A stretch of DNA of 64,000 nucleotides from Edolisoma coerulescens (lineage: Eukaryota; Chordata; Aves; Passeriformes; Campephagidae), in NCBI GenBank assembly GCA_013397115.1, contig VWZW01005505.1, forward strand, positions 682,001 to 746,000, in the 5' to 3' direction. Of the stretch, positions 24,691 through 38,480 are shown one piece after another; position 1 is the first letter of the stretch; each line of letters opens with the position of its first letter. The notes under the pieces were generated by a model that was not told the origin of the DNA, did no database searches, and was given only the letters and a program-made list of their open reading frames with translations. Made by a program: the position numbers and the translations under genes.

Positions 24691-27600
24691 TATCTAGTCT
24701 AGAATTATAGATTTTTTTTTCCCTTATGGTCACATCAAACAAGATAAATTCTGCAGAACTGTGGACTGCTCCAATTCATCCAGCTTACACAGATGATCAT
24801 ATGTGCAAGTTCCCTTCCGTGCACTTTTTAGACAGATCTGAAAAATCTGTTCAAAAAGCAAAATAAATCTATCGCTAAGGTATACAATGTATCATGGAAA
24901 GTTTTCACTGCTCTGAGCCATAAACTCAGAATGCTGATTTATTTTAAGTGAAGTCCTGAGCTTTTCCACTACCTCTTAAACTGCAATTTTTCCCAAAGCA
25001 AAAGTCATTTCTCACCCCTACCTTATGAATTCGTGTTGCTTTTTATGAGAGAAGAAAATCTGTGAGCAATATCAGCTAATTTTTAAAGAGAGAGAATAAC
25101 ATTTTTATGGTAACTTCCAGCAGAGTCTGCCAAGAGTATAGGAATTCAAAACAACTACAAAATCTCGATCTTATATAACAATGCAAGTCAGTAGCCATTA
25201 AGTTAGCTCAACAGTCTAATTCAGTCTTCAAGTTCAAATATTCATTATTTCTGTCAAGTGCTCATTTTGAAAGGTATGTTTTCCCTTCTTTGATCTACAG
25301 TGCTTGTATTCTGTGCTTTATTTCTTTGATGTTCACCAAAGACTGATAATTGTCATTGCAGTATGGAGGATGGCCGTTAGAAAGAAGCACATTTTGATGA
25401 ATAACCTCTTGCATTAGTTCTATATAGTAATACCTACAGATTTATACTACATATTTACATTTCTTCTAAAAAAGTCTTCATCCTCAGAAAAGTTTGCCAT
25501 ATCTAAAGAAAGCAACCGAGCAGCTGCTCTGTAATACCTCATTTTGCATTGAAATCTGGAAAACTGGCTCGTTTTGTGCTTTATTTGGAGTTATTTTGGG
25601 TACCAAACAAAATATATGTGTTTTAGTGCCAGCCAAAATGACTGTTTTGTCACCATGGAGATGTCTTGTATACTGGTATTAATGACAAATACCACTTATA
25701 TACAATTTTTTTTTCATGCTGGAAGTTGAATGATTACAATGATAAACAATTATCTCCTTTACCATTATTCTTGACATATGTCAGATGCATGATGTGACAA
25801 TTCCTTATTATTAGCAATTCCTTGAGAGTGAGATCACAGAAAAGAAATAGACAGTAATTTGTCATTAAATGAAAAAAAGATGCCTCCATTTTGAAAATGG
25901 ATGTCAAATTTTGCATGTATCAGCTGTTTAAAGAAAACCTATTAGCTGCAGAAATCCCTAGAAGACAGCAGTAGCAACCTGAAATTTAGATTAACATAAC
26001 AAAAAAGTAATCAGAAAAAATACAAAGCCAAACAAGAGCAGCCACCCCATAAAGAACTAAAAACCCAGATAAAAATGCACAAATAAACAAAAAATCCCAA
26101 ACACCTGAAGAACAGAGGAAATAAGAGAAAAATTAGGTTAAACAAACAACCTAAAAAAGAAGAAAGAATAAAGCTCCACCAAAAGGTGAAAGATATGAAA
26201 AAACAAACCCAACTGCCAATATCCACTACAGTAAAAAAAAAAAAAAGTCTTAATTAATGTTAATTTTAATCATACCTTTGAATTAAATGCAAATTTGAGC
26301 TGTGTGTGTTTTGGGATTGTGCGTTCCATGTTTGTGCAAATAAATTTAAGGACTACATCTCCTCCAATTTCCAAAAAGAGACTGTGTTGTATAAAAAGGA
26401 GTAACATTCATTTTCTAGTGCTAAGTCATTATTTGTGGCTGATGACTTCTTCTATTTGATTACTTGATTACGTTATCTTGTTTGTGACAACAAGAAAGTA
26501 CATCTTGATTAGTATATATTAGGGATGAATGATTTACATGTTAGACAAAGGTTGCCTTTCACCAATCATCATTTTGAAGACATGATCATTTATGGAGATA
26601 AGGAAAACAAGACCTGCAGGGACAAGCAGTATTCTTATTCAGCTTAGTGAGACAATAGCTGCAAAAAAAGCTGCTGAACCAACTGAACAACTCATGGTCA
26701 TTAAAAATTGTTCCTGTATTCCACCCTCTTCGGTATCGTGTTAGCATTGAGCCCCTCTGAAGGTAAGTAGCACTTACTAAAATGGCAGCAAAACTCAATC
26801 TGGGTAATTTTCTGTTCAGTGGCTCAGAGAAGAATCAAAGAAATACTGCAGCTAACGAAAGGGCAGACAATTGCAGTATGGAAGATGGGAAAGAAAAAGC
26901 AAGTAAGGGAGAAAAGAAAGAAGAAAAGAGGCAAATGATGCCCCCTTTTTTTGCTGAGAGAGGGAACCTGCAGCTGGGAAAAAACACAGGCACTTGCATC
27001 ACATGCACTAAAGTTCTGTCAAGCACATATATTTTTAAGTTGTGTAATAAAAATAATTATATTTAAACAACATTAGGTTTTCAGATAAATGCACTATTGG
27101 AATAACCACATTTTTATAACTGGCAGGCTACTAAGTAAGTCCACAGGGAAAAATCTGCTGAATTTGAAGAGATACATGCAAGATCCACCCCCAAAATGTC
27201 ATATTTTAAATCCAGAACTTCATGTTGATAGGGCCAAAGTAAACTGCTCAAAATCAGTCACACCTTAGTGTGGCTGAACACAGCCTAAGAAACTTTAACA
27301 GATGTTTGTATACATGTTGAACATAAGCCCCCTAGCCTATTTTCCTAAAAATACCTTTACTTTCCGAGCTTCATTGGTTTATGCCAGCCTAGAAGAGTTT
27401 GCATTTGGGAGATGAGAAGAATTATTTTAAACTGAGAACAGATTACAGCCAAAAATGTAATAAATTAACTTGGATTACAGCTTACTTTAGATCCACAAAA
27501 ACAAAAGCATGACACAATTATTTAGGAGGTCAACTTACAGTAAAATGCAGTGTTACATCTTTAAAGAATCCAAGATGAGTCATTCTTTCTCTTTCCTAGT

Positions 27601-28128
27601 AAAAATGATAAAACTCTTTAATAGAGATCTTTGTCAGGAGATGAAATTCATGAAGACAGGGAAGGAGAAGGAGTATCTTAAAGCTACTCATTGATCTCCA
27701 CAGCATGTAACAAGTCTTAAAAGATACTTATAAAAAAAAATCACTGTGCCGTTGAAAAGGCACACTTCTGTATTCCTATTATTTTTATTTCTACATAATC
27801 TTATAGATACGTGGGTTTTTTGTCTTTGCATATTCCATGTTTAATTCCTCTAGTAATTAATTTGCAACAATAAAAAGAAACATTATCTTTTTATGAAATG
27901 TAAAAAAAAAAGTAGATGCACTTTAAAGAGTAAACTAATAAACCTAAAAAAACCCCAAACAGAGCTGTAATGAAGAGAAAAATAATTAAGTTATGAAAAG
28001 AAAAAGAAGTTGAAGTTGATGCTTGATAATCAGTCTTTTAAGAAATCTGACAACATGGCAACACTATTATTTTTTCTGCCTCTTTTTAAAGTGACTTCTG
28101 TAGGACAAGGCTCTTATAAACAATAATA
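24691..28128. other. Non-coding sequence with A-rich patches
   Basis: No gene is recognised. The stretch holds an A/C-rich region (25998-26215, listed separately), a plus-strand purine tract (about 26880-26935) and a short TGATTAC tandem near 26457-26472. Open frames at 26782-27066 (plus) and 26835-27026 (minus) run through the purine tract and encode Lys/Glu-rich or Ser/Phe-rich low-complexity sequence. Confidence 0.55.
25998..26215 (+). repeat. Extended A/C-rich region
   Basis: About 220 bases are strongly enriched in A, then C, on the plus strand, with AAACAAAC and AAACCC words and very little T. The minus-strand open frame across it (26011-26226) is rich in Phe, Leu and Trp for that reason and is not a gene. 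The region ends with a 14-base A run near 26233-26246. Confidence 0.5.
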
Positions 28129-28164
28129 GTGTGTGTGTATATCTATCTATCTATATATATATAA
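28129..28164. repeat. Compound (GT)n(ATCT)n(AT)n microsatellite
   Basis: Five GT units (28129-28138) run into ATCT tetranucleotides and then an AT run. The three motifs grade into one another by single-base changes, as expected for slippage growth. It is short enough to be only modestly polymorphic. Confidence 0.85.
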
Positions 28165-31100
28165 AAGGATATACATAGCTATTTACAACTCTCAATGAAA
28201 CCTTGAATGTTTGAAAGCCGACAGAAATTATTCGCAAATGTTACAGAACACAGTTTCCAGAACAATCTGTAAACTACAAACATGGCAGAAATTGTATGAT
28301 TATACTTTTGCAGAAGTCCTGTGATGGTATACTAAGCTGATCATGTGCCTGTTCATGATTATTTATATGTCTCAGAGCAGAGATCAAGTAGCTGATCAAA
28401 TCCTTTGATTGAGGATATAGCACTTAGGCAAGAATGGCCAACTGCATGACAGGGATTATTTTGTTGATAATTAGGTAGAAGGGAATATGGGGTTACCGAG
28501 GATCACCCATTCACGCAAGTCAACATACATTTTACTGCTATGAAAAAAGCAATCAGATTGGGAACTACAATAAATGGTAGCTTGCAAGACATATTAAATC
28601 AGTCTTCCATTCTCTCTGTTACTGGCAAAAGTGCTTACTGGGTCAAATTTTAGGAATGGAGCCTTGAGGAAGATACAACTCAAAAAGTTATAGGAAGCAT
28701 GGATTTAGGAAAACAAAACGACTGCTAAAGGATACATGAATGAGTGGAAAAGAAATATATTTTTACTCTTCTTGAACAGGGTAAAATTTATTGAATTTAA
28801 ACTGTAACAAGAAAGACTCAAATTATACACTATCAAAAAACCTTCAAACTGATTATAGAGAGGCATCACAAAAATTTGTCTGAATAGGTTAAAGGTCTTT
28901 AGAAGCAGATTAAAAAAAATGTTTGACAGGAATGACATAAGCAGAGCAGATTCCGCCTTTGTTAGAAGATTAAATGACCTCTTGAGATACCTTCAAGCCC
29001 TGCTTTTCTAAGATTTATATAGCACCTAGAAAGTGAATAGAAAGTTTTTAAGATCATCTTAGAAAAACAAATTAAAGGTAACTGAAGACATGGAATCTTT
29101 GATTATAAGTTAAAAAAAAAAAAAGAAAAAAAGGTGAAAAATCCAATAGAAGTATAGGAGTTACCTCAACAGCTGCTTGATTGTGCTTTCTGTGATGACA
29201 AAATGAGTTATACTGTATTACAGACTTTGAGCAGAAAAAATACAACATTAGCATGTGGAATGCAAAATTAATTAAACAGTCACAAAAGATGTGGCACCTT
29301 GGAAGCAATGTTTGCTAGAACTGATACCTCCAGCTACAGCTCTTAAAACACATGAAAAAATTAGACTACCTAGATAAATCATATTTTGCTGAAACTTCAA
29401 AAATACTGTAGAGAGAGAAAGGAAGTGAACACAGTTTAAGTAATCTGGTTTAAGGGACGACAGAGCAAAGACAATGGAAAAAAGAAATGTGCATACTTTG
29501 GCACAGCTACTGTATAGAAAACACGGTTTTCTGTTTTGCATTGCAACAGTGAATTGTTTTACAATTCTCTCTTGAGATAAAAGTTCCATGGGGATTTGTG
29601 GAGAATGTAGTCTAATTTATTTTAATGATCAGAGCAGTCAATTAAGTGCCTGCACTTACAAGAGAAGGACTTTTTATGTCTGGTCATTTTCTTCATAAAG
29701 ATTTCTCTAAACATTGGATGACTGCATTTGGGAAATGTGAGCAGCCATTATTCTCTTAATGACTAGGAAATTCCATACAAGTATTGCTATTATGTGTCCT
29801 TCAAAATAAGACTCCTTTTGAATCCTATGATTTTTTACAAAATCCCCATGTTTTCTCCCAGATTTTGCAATCTAGATAGTATAAACATGTTCTTCTTAAG
29901 TAACTACTAGCTATAGTCTGTAGAAACAGAAAAACCTGTTTCTGAAGATTAAAAAAAAAACAACCACACCAAAACAACAAAAAGGAGCAAATGTTAGTTT
30001 TCATCCCAAATGCCTGGAATAGATCCATTTTTTAAGATCTTTTCACATTTTTCTCCAAGTTTTAATAGTAAGATATCATTGAGAATGGCAATGGCCTTTA
30101 AATGGTGTTCAATACATTGCCAGAGAAAACATAAAAATAATAGCATCTTTTGGATAAATAATGGGAAATGGCACTGTTGAGAATTATGATATTGAATTTT
30201 AGAAAGAGCTATATGTAAAGATTAATTTCACCCAATGAGATGCTGGCACTGGCATTGACAGGCAGTTCCCTATCCCTACCATGGCAAATGAGCAGATTTA
30301 CCCAACAAACCCTCGAGACTCCCTACAGTGTACCTCTTGCAGGCATATGAGCTGCAGGATTTAAAGTAGGCAATCAAGAAAACCTGTGAGCCTTCAACAG
30401 CAACAGACTTCAGCAGCATTAAACAAACTATGACCAGCTTTCAGCTGGCATAAATCACAACTAGTAAAAACTAATTTTAGAAATTCTAAATATTACTGAG
30501 TGAGAGTTTAAAATTTAGAGACTCTTTTTTGGGGCATTTTCAAGACTACTTAGGTGCCTTCCTGAACAGTCCTTCCATTAGCTCCTGAATCTTGTTACTG
30601 TGCTGGTATAAGAGGAACTTGTGTTTTAGTACAGCAGAGCATCTCTTTCTGCCTCATCAATCTCAGAAAACAGATGCTGAAAAATACGGAATACATAGAT
30701 GTTACAGAGATGTCTTCACCTTACTCTCTTTCCCATGCCACTTGCCCTCACTTTTTGTTGATGATGCCTTGTTATATCATGTCATATTCTCCTTCTCCCT
30801 ATAGCTCTCAACATAAGGTATGCATCTGTCTCGAGGTTCATCCTGCATTTTTTCTCTTGTTCTTTTTAATGTACCTCAGCCTTTGCATCTATTTCATCTG
30901 TTTCTTCACCGTGTAAGTAAAATTAGTAGCTGGATATATAAGTAGATATCTTAGTGAAAAAAAAATACTAGAATTATCAAGATTTTTTCAGTTCTCTTAT
31001 TACCTGCTTTTGTCTTTCCTCATAAAGCTACCCTGCTTTTTATCTTGCATACATCTTTATATTTTGTACTGTCCAATCCCATAGTGTCTTATGATGGCAG

Positions 31101-31306
31101 TATAATACATTTTATGTCAGAAAAATAGAAACCAAATGCAAGATTCATCTAACTTCATCACAGCAACATCAAAGCACTCCCAACTGCCAATGCCAAGAAT
31201 TTAAGACAAATATGTAAATACTTCGTCATGCATTTAAGCTAATGATAAAACCGAATACCTTTTATATGATAGGATCATTTGCAATTTGGATATCTACATC
31301 ATTCAG
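28165..31306. other. Non-coding AT-rich unique sequence
   Basis: No gene is recognised. There are A-rich runs at about 29112-29135 and an A/C tract at about 29950-29986. Open frames at 28705-28938, 29072-29308 and 29272-29589 (all minus) are rich in Phe/Leu/Ser because the plus strand is A-rich, and none shows a domain. About 30220-30440 is less AT-rich and contains a short CCAGCT/AGCTGG stem near 30433-30447. Confidence 0.55.
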
Positions 31307-31344
31307 AGAATAGACTATAGAAAAGTCTATTCTATATATAGAAT
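31307..31344. repeat. Perfect hairpin plus overlapping palindrome
   Basis: AGAATAGACT (31307-31316) and its exact complement AGTCTATTCT (31324-31333) are separated by 7 bases. They overlap a 16-bp perfect palindrome ATTCTATATATAGAAT (31329-31344). Two alternative cruciform folds share the TATTCT segment. Neither resembles a known RNA gene or transposon end. Confidence 0.65.
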
Positions 31345-31781
31345 ATGCAATAAAATATTCTATCTTTCTCAAGTATTTATTATCTATCTCTTGATTTAAA
31401 TAGGTTGGTCTAGACAACTTGTGGCTAAACAACTTAAAATTATCATAAATTAAAAGGAAATGAAACTAAAGCAATTGAAGACAGTTAACCTTAATGCTAT
31501 CTGGTCTGCCTATAATTAAAAACTTGTCTTAACTGTAACACAATTGTGAATCTGAAAGTCTCACCTTGTTTCTGTCCTTTATGACTCTTAAAAACAGTAC
31601 CCCTTACAATGACATCAGAACCATGTGGGAAATTGGTGGACTTTGGCTGCAGATTTGAATATTTCTCTTTTCTAGATGGTGTAAAATCTTTCTTTTGCAC
31701 ACCTCCTTGATTTCAATTGTAGAATGCATTGCTTCAAACACCAGGGTGTAGTTCTATCAAAATAAAGAGATATCTATACTT

Positions 31782-31890
31782 TATAGATAGATAGATATGT
31801 ATTATATATTTATATATAAGACACACACACACACATATATATATAAAAATATATATATTATCATGTGTGTCCATATATATATATATATTT
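31782..31890. repeat. Compound TAGA/AT/AC microsatellite
   Basis: TAGA tetranucleotides (31782-31797) lead into AT-rich sequence. An AC run follows (about 31821-31834), then two AT runs separated by TATTATCATGTGTGTCC. It is the longest microsatellite cluster of this half of the window. The open frames on both strands (31734-32006, 31797-32003) with Tyr/Ile and Thr/His repeats are translations of it and not genes. Confidence 0.85.
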
Positions 31891-34800
31891 GTTTCTCGGG
31901 AAAAGAATGTGTGATAGCTCATATTAAGAATAAATCTCAAAACATATATGCAAGTGCCTTGAGTCAGTATGGCAAAAACTATGAGTTCTACATTTTTTTT
32001 TAGCATTGTGTCAAGTCCAAATAACTTGGTAATTTTCAGCTGACATAAATATATAAAAATGTGGATTATGTAACTAAAATATACTATATGGGGAAGATAC
32101 TTCCTTCTGTAGGGAAGCGGTCCAACAGTTTTAAAAATACTTCAACTATATAGCATAATTAATATATTAAAAATAAAGAATAATTCTTTAAATTTCATTA
32201 AAATATTCTTCTAACATACACTAAATAGTAACTGAGGTAGGAGCAAAATAATTTTAAACCTAAACATGCCTATTACAAAGGCACTCAGCCTCCATTAAAG
32301 AAAAATTATACTTTAGAAAACGGATTTTAATCATTAGTTAAATTTCACTCATTAAAATTTACTCTGCAAAGCAGTAATAAATCAGGATGTTTGTTTTTCT
32401 TAAGGAGACATTTAACTGAACAAAAATATTGCAAAGCAACACTTACATATTTTGCCATGAATTAGGAGGGAATTTAAATTTTTTAAACAATACAATGATT
32501 CTTTTTTTTTTTTTTTAATTTCAGCATTCCTTATATGAAACATTATTCAACTATATTAACAGTAATCTAATTGATTTTTAATTGGTCAGATTCTGGGTTG
32601 TCATACAATTTTAACTGCCTGAAGTCAACGGGATTCTCAGGGTATTACTATGCAGAAGTGAATTTGTTGCATATTTGGTCATAATTATTATAGTTCTTTA
32701 CAGGCAAATATACTACTAATAAATAAAAATATAGAAAGATGACTGCTTTCATTGCCATTTAAATATGCTCATGCAAAATTTAAATTTTTTATGAAAAAAG
32801 TTAACAGAACAGAAATTCATGGTAGTAATTTTGTCAAGTCTCTTGGACATCGCTGAAAAATGTACTTTATTTCATATGCACAAAGGAAACACAAACAGCA
32901 ACTAGTTATGGTAGCATTGATGATGTACTTCCCAGTCATAAATCAGGCACAATCTTGCCTTAAGGACTTTTTAATGTGGTCTCTGCGCTGGCAGACCAAC
33001 TTGAAACGGAAACGAAATAAAGGTTAGAAAAGAAACACAGATAACCGAAAGTATTTACATAAGACCACATCCTTTAACAAAAGCCAACTACTGTATCAAA
33101 TAAGGTACAAAAGGGTGTATTCCAAAAGAAATGCAGGGGGACCGGGCTGCATTTGGGCAGACAAAGAGCACAATGAAAGCTAAGACGAAATAGGGAAAGT
33201 AACTCACTAAATGGAAGAAGGATTTCTGAAAAAGAGCTTTTGTTTCAGTCTCGACTGAAAATCACAATGGAAAATAGAGTCTAATAATTGTAGAAAAGGA
33301 GTAACGGGAAAGCCTTGGAAAGACCAGTACATTTAAGACTTTGTACCACTAAAATATATTAAAAATAGCAGAACCAATAAATTCAACTTACTGTGCTAAA
33401 AAGCTTTAGCAGTATCCTAATATTTAGCAGTTACATGAAGTATCAGAAGAGTAAATGGTACATGAAGGAATGCACTGTTGGGGGAAAAAAAGCAAGAACT
33501 ATTTAGGAATAGTGGATCTGCTTTCAATGCCTAGGAGGTTTCTGGGATAATGAAATCTTTTTAAGATTAGCATAGACAAAAGTAAAATTATTAAATTATA
33601 TTGATTGATATAAAACAGATTATGCAAAACTAAATTTCTTTATCAAGAAAATTTTTAGAAAAAAAAACTTAAGAGAGGCTTAAAATATGATGTTGGTGAT
33701 GCATATTAAACAATCTTCCCCATGGTATTACACAAAAGCAAAATTAGAATCACATAGCACGATGATGTTGTGTTGCAGATCTGTCACAGAAATATGAATG
33801 TAAAAAAGGATCCGAAAACATAGCAGGCTAAAACACACACAGATTACTGATTAAACATTTGGTTTCTAGCTAAAAAGTACAAAGTTCATGAGGCTCCTGT
33901 TGAACAGCTCTGTGCCCACTTTACTCTTTTCTAGCAGACTGTTTGGTTCTTTCCAAGCCAAAGGCAGACACACTACAGTACCTAAATTCCTGTACAATTT
34001 CAAGCTGGAAGTGATTACAGCTTCTTAGAAGAAAACAAAGACCAATGCTGAGGAAAGGGCTGAAAAGCAACAAAAGAACCTTCTATAAATAAGCATACTC
34101 CTGTCACAATCATATCTGATAGATATGTGGATCACTTAGCAGGTACATTTTTTATCACTAACACATATCCAAAAGAATTGGAGTCAAAATGTTGGTTTGA
34201 TTCCGCTACGAACTAACATCGTTAGTGTTCCACCATGAACTTATTAAATGTACAGTATAGGTGCTATGTTTTACTCTACAACATATTCTTTTGAGCATTT
34301 TTTTAATCTCTACAATGACAATATATTAAGCTTTGGCAAAGTGAAGAAGTCTAGGCACCTCAAGTGGGATGAGAGTTGAAGTATGTGCATTTCAATTCTA
34401 AAACTACAGTTAAAATTTCCTGAGATGCCATGAATACACAAAAGGGCCAAAATGATACTGAATAGGGCCACAACAACTTTGAAGTTAAATACGTGGTGTG
34501 CATTTTTTTATAAAAACCTAGAACATACCCTGTCTTGAAAATGTCAGTACTTAATTCGTGACCCATCCTAACTAACTGCAGAATTAAGGTCAGTCTTTAA
34601 AGACTTGAAACTAGTGAACTGCTCAAAACAGAAAATATAAAAATCTTGTGGTGTGCCACAAAGGGGATAAACAGTGCTTTCATCTGTCCACCCCCTTACC
34701 CCTTCCTCACATAATTTACAAAAAGCCTAGCATAATAATCAATATGCGAAAATCTGGATGTTTAATTTACAGCCTAAAAATCTCAAATCTGCTTTTCTCT

Positions 34801-37139
34801 AGTCCTGTCCCCACCATCAAAGCTATCTACATGTTGGAGAATGTAACGGACAGGGCCAGAAAGTAAAGGCAGACACAGGAAAAAACAAGATGATGTATGC
34901 TGAGAGTTTGCATTGCTGCAGAAGAGAGGAAGGAGAACCTAAAATTCAGGTCTGCCTTGCAGGTTCCTAAATACTTGGTTGTATCTAGTACCTTTCATTA
35001 TGGCCCTGAGTCCAGTTAATGATAAAAGGATAGTAAATTTACAGCATCCATCAGTAAAAAACTATTGCAAGTGTTTGATTCATTAGTATCATCAGATAGG
35101 CATGTAAGTTATTTTTACTTATTTCTTTCAACTTTCACTGTCTTTATTTTGACAACAGCCTTCTTCCATATTTTAAATCACAAGAGTTCAATTATAATCA
35201 AAAGACAGGCCACAAAATCTCAGTATGTGGACTAAGCCATGCGCAGCACAAGGCGAAGTCTGTATTATAAAGAAAGCAGCACTGTATTTTGGAAAGATAT
35301 GTACATTTAGAAGGTATGTGGTTTGGAAAGTAACCTAAGCACATAAGGAGGCATGACATCACAAATGCACAGTGAGCAAGGTGTGCTCTCCACAAAACTA
35401 GAGAAATCCGCTCTGGATAATGTTACTTTTTCTCACTCATAAATTAAACAGGAATATTTCTACAGACACACAAGGCAAACTCAGAGGAGAACGAAAGACA
35501 AAACAGTAAAAAAAAAGCAAGGAGATTTAATGTGCTTTACACAGTAGTCTCTTAGGAGTATTTTCAGTCCTTAGTCTCAGTTTATTTATGTATCTGGATT
35601 ATCTAATTCTTCCTAGCAGTAAGTAGTACTACCTAGAGAAAATATCCATACCTTTCTAGTCTTTTCGTGTTTTCTCATCCAGACTCCTAAAAATACTCGT
35701 GTACCACTAAGTGTAACATTTAACTTTATAACCTGTTGCATATCAAAGGTCATCCCTGCTTACATAAAGTGCAGGAAAATGGCTAAATGCAATTTGAACA
35801 TTATTAACTATTTTTTTTTGGAAAAAATGTTTAATGTTGAAATTTGATTTAATGAGATATTCTTAGAGGGATTTTTATTCTTTAAAATACAATTTTCCCA
35901 GGATGTGACATTAGGTGAAGCTGAATCCATGGACTGAAATCTGTCAGTTTTAATGTACTGATGAGCAAATTCTGGTCCATTGGCTTTCCTTTTCACTAGT
36001 TCCATTTTCAAAGTTGGAATGAGAGAGGCCATCCCATTGTAGTTTCTATCTCTTGTGTTCTGGCTAAAAATTCATTTTTTTTATCAACCGTTATGGACTC
36101 TAGGGAAAATCTGACTTGGAATCTTCTCAATGGTTGAAGCAAAAGCAGTTATCAGTCATGAAATTAAAAAGAAAAAAACCACAGTGGAACACTGGCAAAA
36201 ACTCTATACGGTGAGCTTTCTGGTAGCAAAGCCAGATCCCAAGCAAAAATGAGTTGTCAGAATTCTGATGTTACCAAGTACTCAGGTTCTGTTTAGTAGC
36301 AGAAATGTAAAAAAAAAAAAAGAAAAAGCATTACAAATGACTGTTGCTTACTCACTATAAGTGGATTATTTTGAAACGCAATTTAATCTTTCAGTTTTAA
36401 TAATAAATTTACACCTACAGCTATTTTTGTGTCTTTGCAATAGAAATACTATGAGTCCTATTGCATAAAAACACCTAATTCCAAATGCATCTAAATATTA
36501 AAAAACAATATCTAGGAAATGAAAGTAGGAGGTACAGTAATGTGGAAAGGAAATTAGAATGCATTTGTTTCCAGAAAAGCCCAAATGGTTTCATTTTACA
36601 TAATCATGTTTTATAATTCTTTCCTATTTTGTAAGTCTCCAGTTGTGGCACAGGGTAATAGACATTTCCAGCTGCTTCTTTTGTTGTGAATTTTAATTTG
36701 AGTATTAAGTATTCCTCTATAAAAATTAACGCAATATGAACATACTTGAGAACTCTTCATTTCCCTTCTGAGGCTGTTCTTGCTCTTCCCATGTTTTTCT
36801 TGGCGTATAAATCCTGTGACACCAAATCTTGAAGCTGAAATGCAGACCTGGAGTGAATATCCTCCTTCATCCCTTAGCCCCTTCCTTCTTCCATGTATTT
36901 TTACCTCATAATGGCTAATTCAAATTCAACTCCCCTTTCAGTTAGTCTCAGTGACAAGAAATACCACTACTATAAGGACTCATTTTTACCTCAAGAAAAT
37001 GTAAATGTGGTCATTAGCTTAGTATATAACATAAACCAGGGCAGACAGCAAAGGGGGAAACATCACTGTCCTGCTGTTTGCCAGAGCGCATAATAGAGCT
37101 AAGATTCCTTTTCCTATGCTTCCATGTAATGCGGGAAGA
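31891..37139. other. Non-coding AT-rich unique sequence
   Basis: No gene or transposon is recognised. It holds a 15-base T run (32502-32516), an AT-only 14-bp palindrome (32775-32788) and a 13-base A run (36309-36321). The region about 36340-36490 has mixed, repeat-free sequence that might be conserved but shows nothing specific. Open frames are all under 80 codons and unrecognised. Confidence 0.55.
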
Positions 37140-37390
37140 CAAAAGATTAGAATTCTTGGAGGACTGCTTGTTGTGGATATCTTTTCCCTTTTAGGCAGAG
37201 AAAGAAATTGTCTGTTTGGTGCCCAAAACCCAGAAAAGTGGACTTTACAAAATGACCAATGTAAAACCTAAATGTAGGCCACGTGGCAAGCCTGTGATTG
37301 ATCTTACTTGTGGCTGGAAGTTGTTTAATATTCTTAAATTGCATATGAACTCTTGCTAATAGATTTGCTCTTTCCATTAAAATTTTATCT
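37140..37390. other. Possible conserved non-coding block
   Basis: Repeat-free mixed sequence includes TGATTGATCTTACTTGTGGC (about 37293-37312), a HOX/PBX-like TGATTGAT core, and AAATTGCATATGAAC. It is the first of several such blocks up to 40.2 kb. The call is on texture alone. A minus-strand open frame of 76 codons crosses it without a known domain. Confidence 0.22.
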
Positions 37391-37539
37391 TTACAAACAA
37401 CAGCTGTTTAGAACAACACAGTGAAAATAAGTTTTTGATTACTCTTTTGGAACAACTTTCACACACGGCTTATCAAACTAAAATAAAACTCCTAGTATAA
37501 ACAACTTTTAAAAATGTCATTGAAATGTCTTAGATAAAT

Positions 37540-37900
37540 ACATTGATACCGTGCACTTCAGTAATTTCAAAAAGATTCAGTCATTCCAAGGCCATCTCCT
37601 CACTACGACATGATGCATGATATTTCTGAAGCAGCAGAAAAAAAGGAAAGTATTGCCTGAGGAAGTAAAACTGAGTCACTTTTCACACAGGTATGCTATT
37701 TCATGACTGTCAGGTGGAAACTCTTCAGGATTAATGCTTTATAATTCTCATATGGCTGATGCTTTAGAACTTCAAAGTGTAGTAGAACATTTCAAATTTT
37801 CTTCAGCCCATGAGGAAAAACCTTTTCATTGAAAGTTGCTGTCAAGTGAAATCTTGAATTTAATACCATACAACTGTTACACATTTTATAAAGATTAAAA
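37540..37900. other. Possible conserved non-coding block
   Basis: This repeat-free block contains GACATGATGCATGATATTTC (about 37608-37627), TTCAGGATTAATGCTTTATA (about 37724-37743, TAAT core) and CATATGGCTGATGC. Such dense mixtures of homeodomain and basic helix-loop-helix-like words are common in vertebrate developmental enhancers. No tissue or target can be named, and conservation was not tested. Confidence 0.25.
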
Positions 37901-38199
37901 TTATGCACAACGTGTACAGTTATCCTGGTAATGTGAGTTTGTTTCGGTATAATAAACCACCTTGTCTTAGAGCCGAAAATTACAAAAAGTTATTCCTCGC
38001 ATCTTTTAGTATTTCATGAGAAAACTTTATGAAGCTATTCTTAGTTTAAAACCAGTATTTACTTATGTATAACTATATCTTCTTTTACCAATAAACAGAA
38101 ATATATCATTGCTTAAAAAGTTAAGTAATCTGAGAGTATTATGAAGAAAATTACATGAAAATCAATATATCGTTCCTGAGGAAGAGACTTAAGCAGTTT

Positions 38200-38480
38200 A
38201 AATTTGAATTCTAATAGTGGCAAGTCATGAATAAAGAATTTGCCTCTCTAAAAAATAATCTGTTTGCTATAAAACCATCCCTAGTTATCTAATACTTCAA
38301 GATACAGTGCATTAGCACCCTCTCTGAATCTGTGTGAAGCTGGCTCCCTTTGGCAACTAAAAGAGCTCTTTGAACCATAGAACAGATGTAATGAAAATTG
38401 GTTCCATTAAATGCATCTGGCAAATTACAAACTGAAAAATTAATGCACCATACCAAGACTCTGGAGGCTATAATGCATCA
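38200..38480. other. Possible conserved non-coding block
   Basis: This repeat-free sequence has AGCTGGCTCCCTTTGGCAAC (about 38339-38358), then CATCTGGCAAATTACAAACT (about 38414-38433) and AAAAATTAATGCACC. The last two carry E-box-like CATCTG and TAAT cores. The block has no open frame or transposon. It is a candidate by texture only. Confidence 0.25.

Noticed and set aside
26011..26226. 71-codon minus frame resembling a membrane protein
   Set aside because: Its Phe/Leu/Trp richness is produced by the A/C-rich tract on the plus strand.
31734..32006. Open frames on both strands with Tyr/Ile and Thr/His repeats
   Set aside because: They are translations of the TAGA/AC/AT microsatellite.
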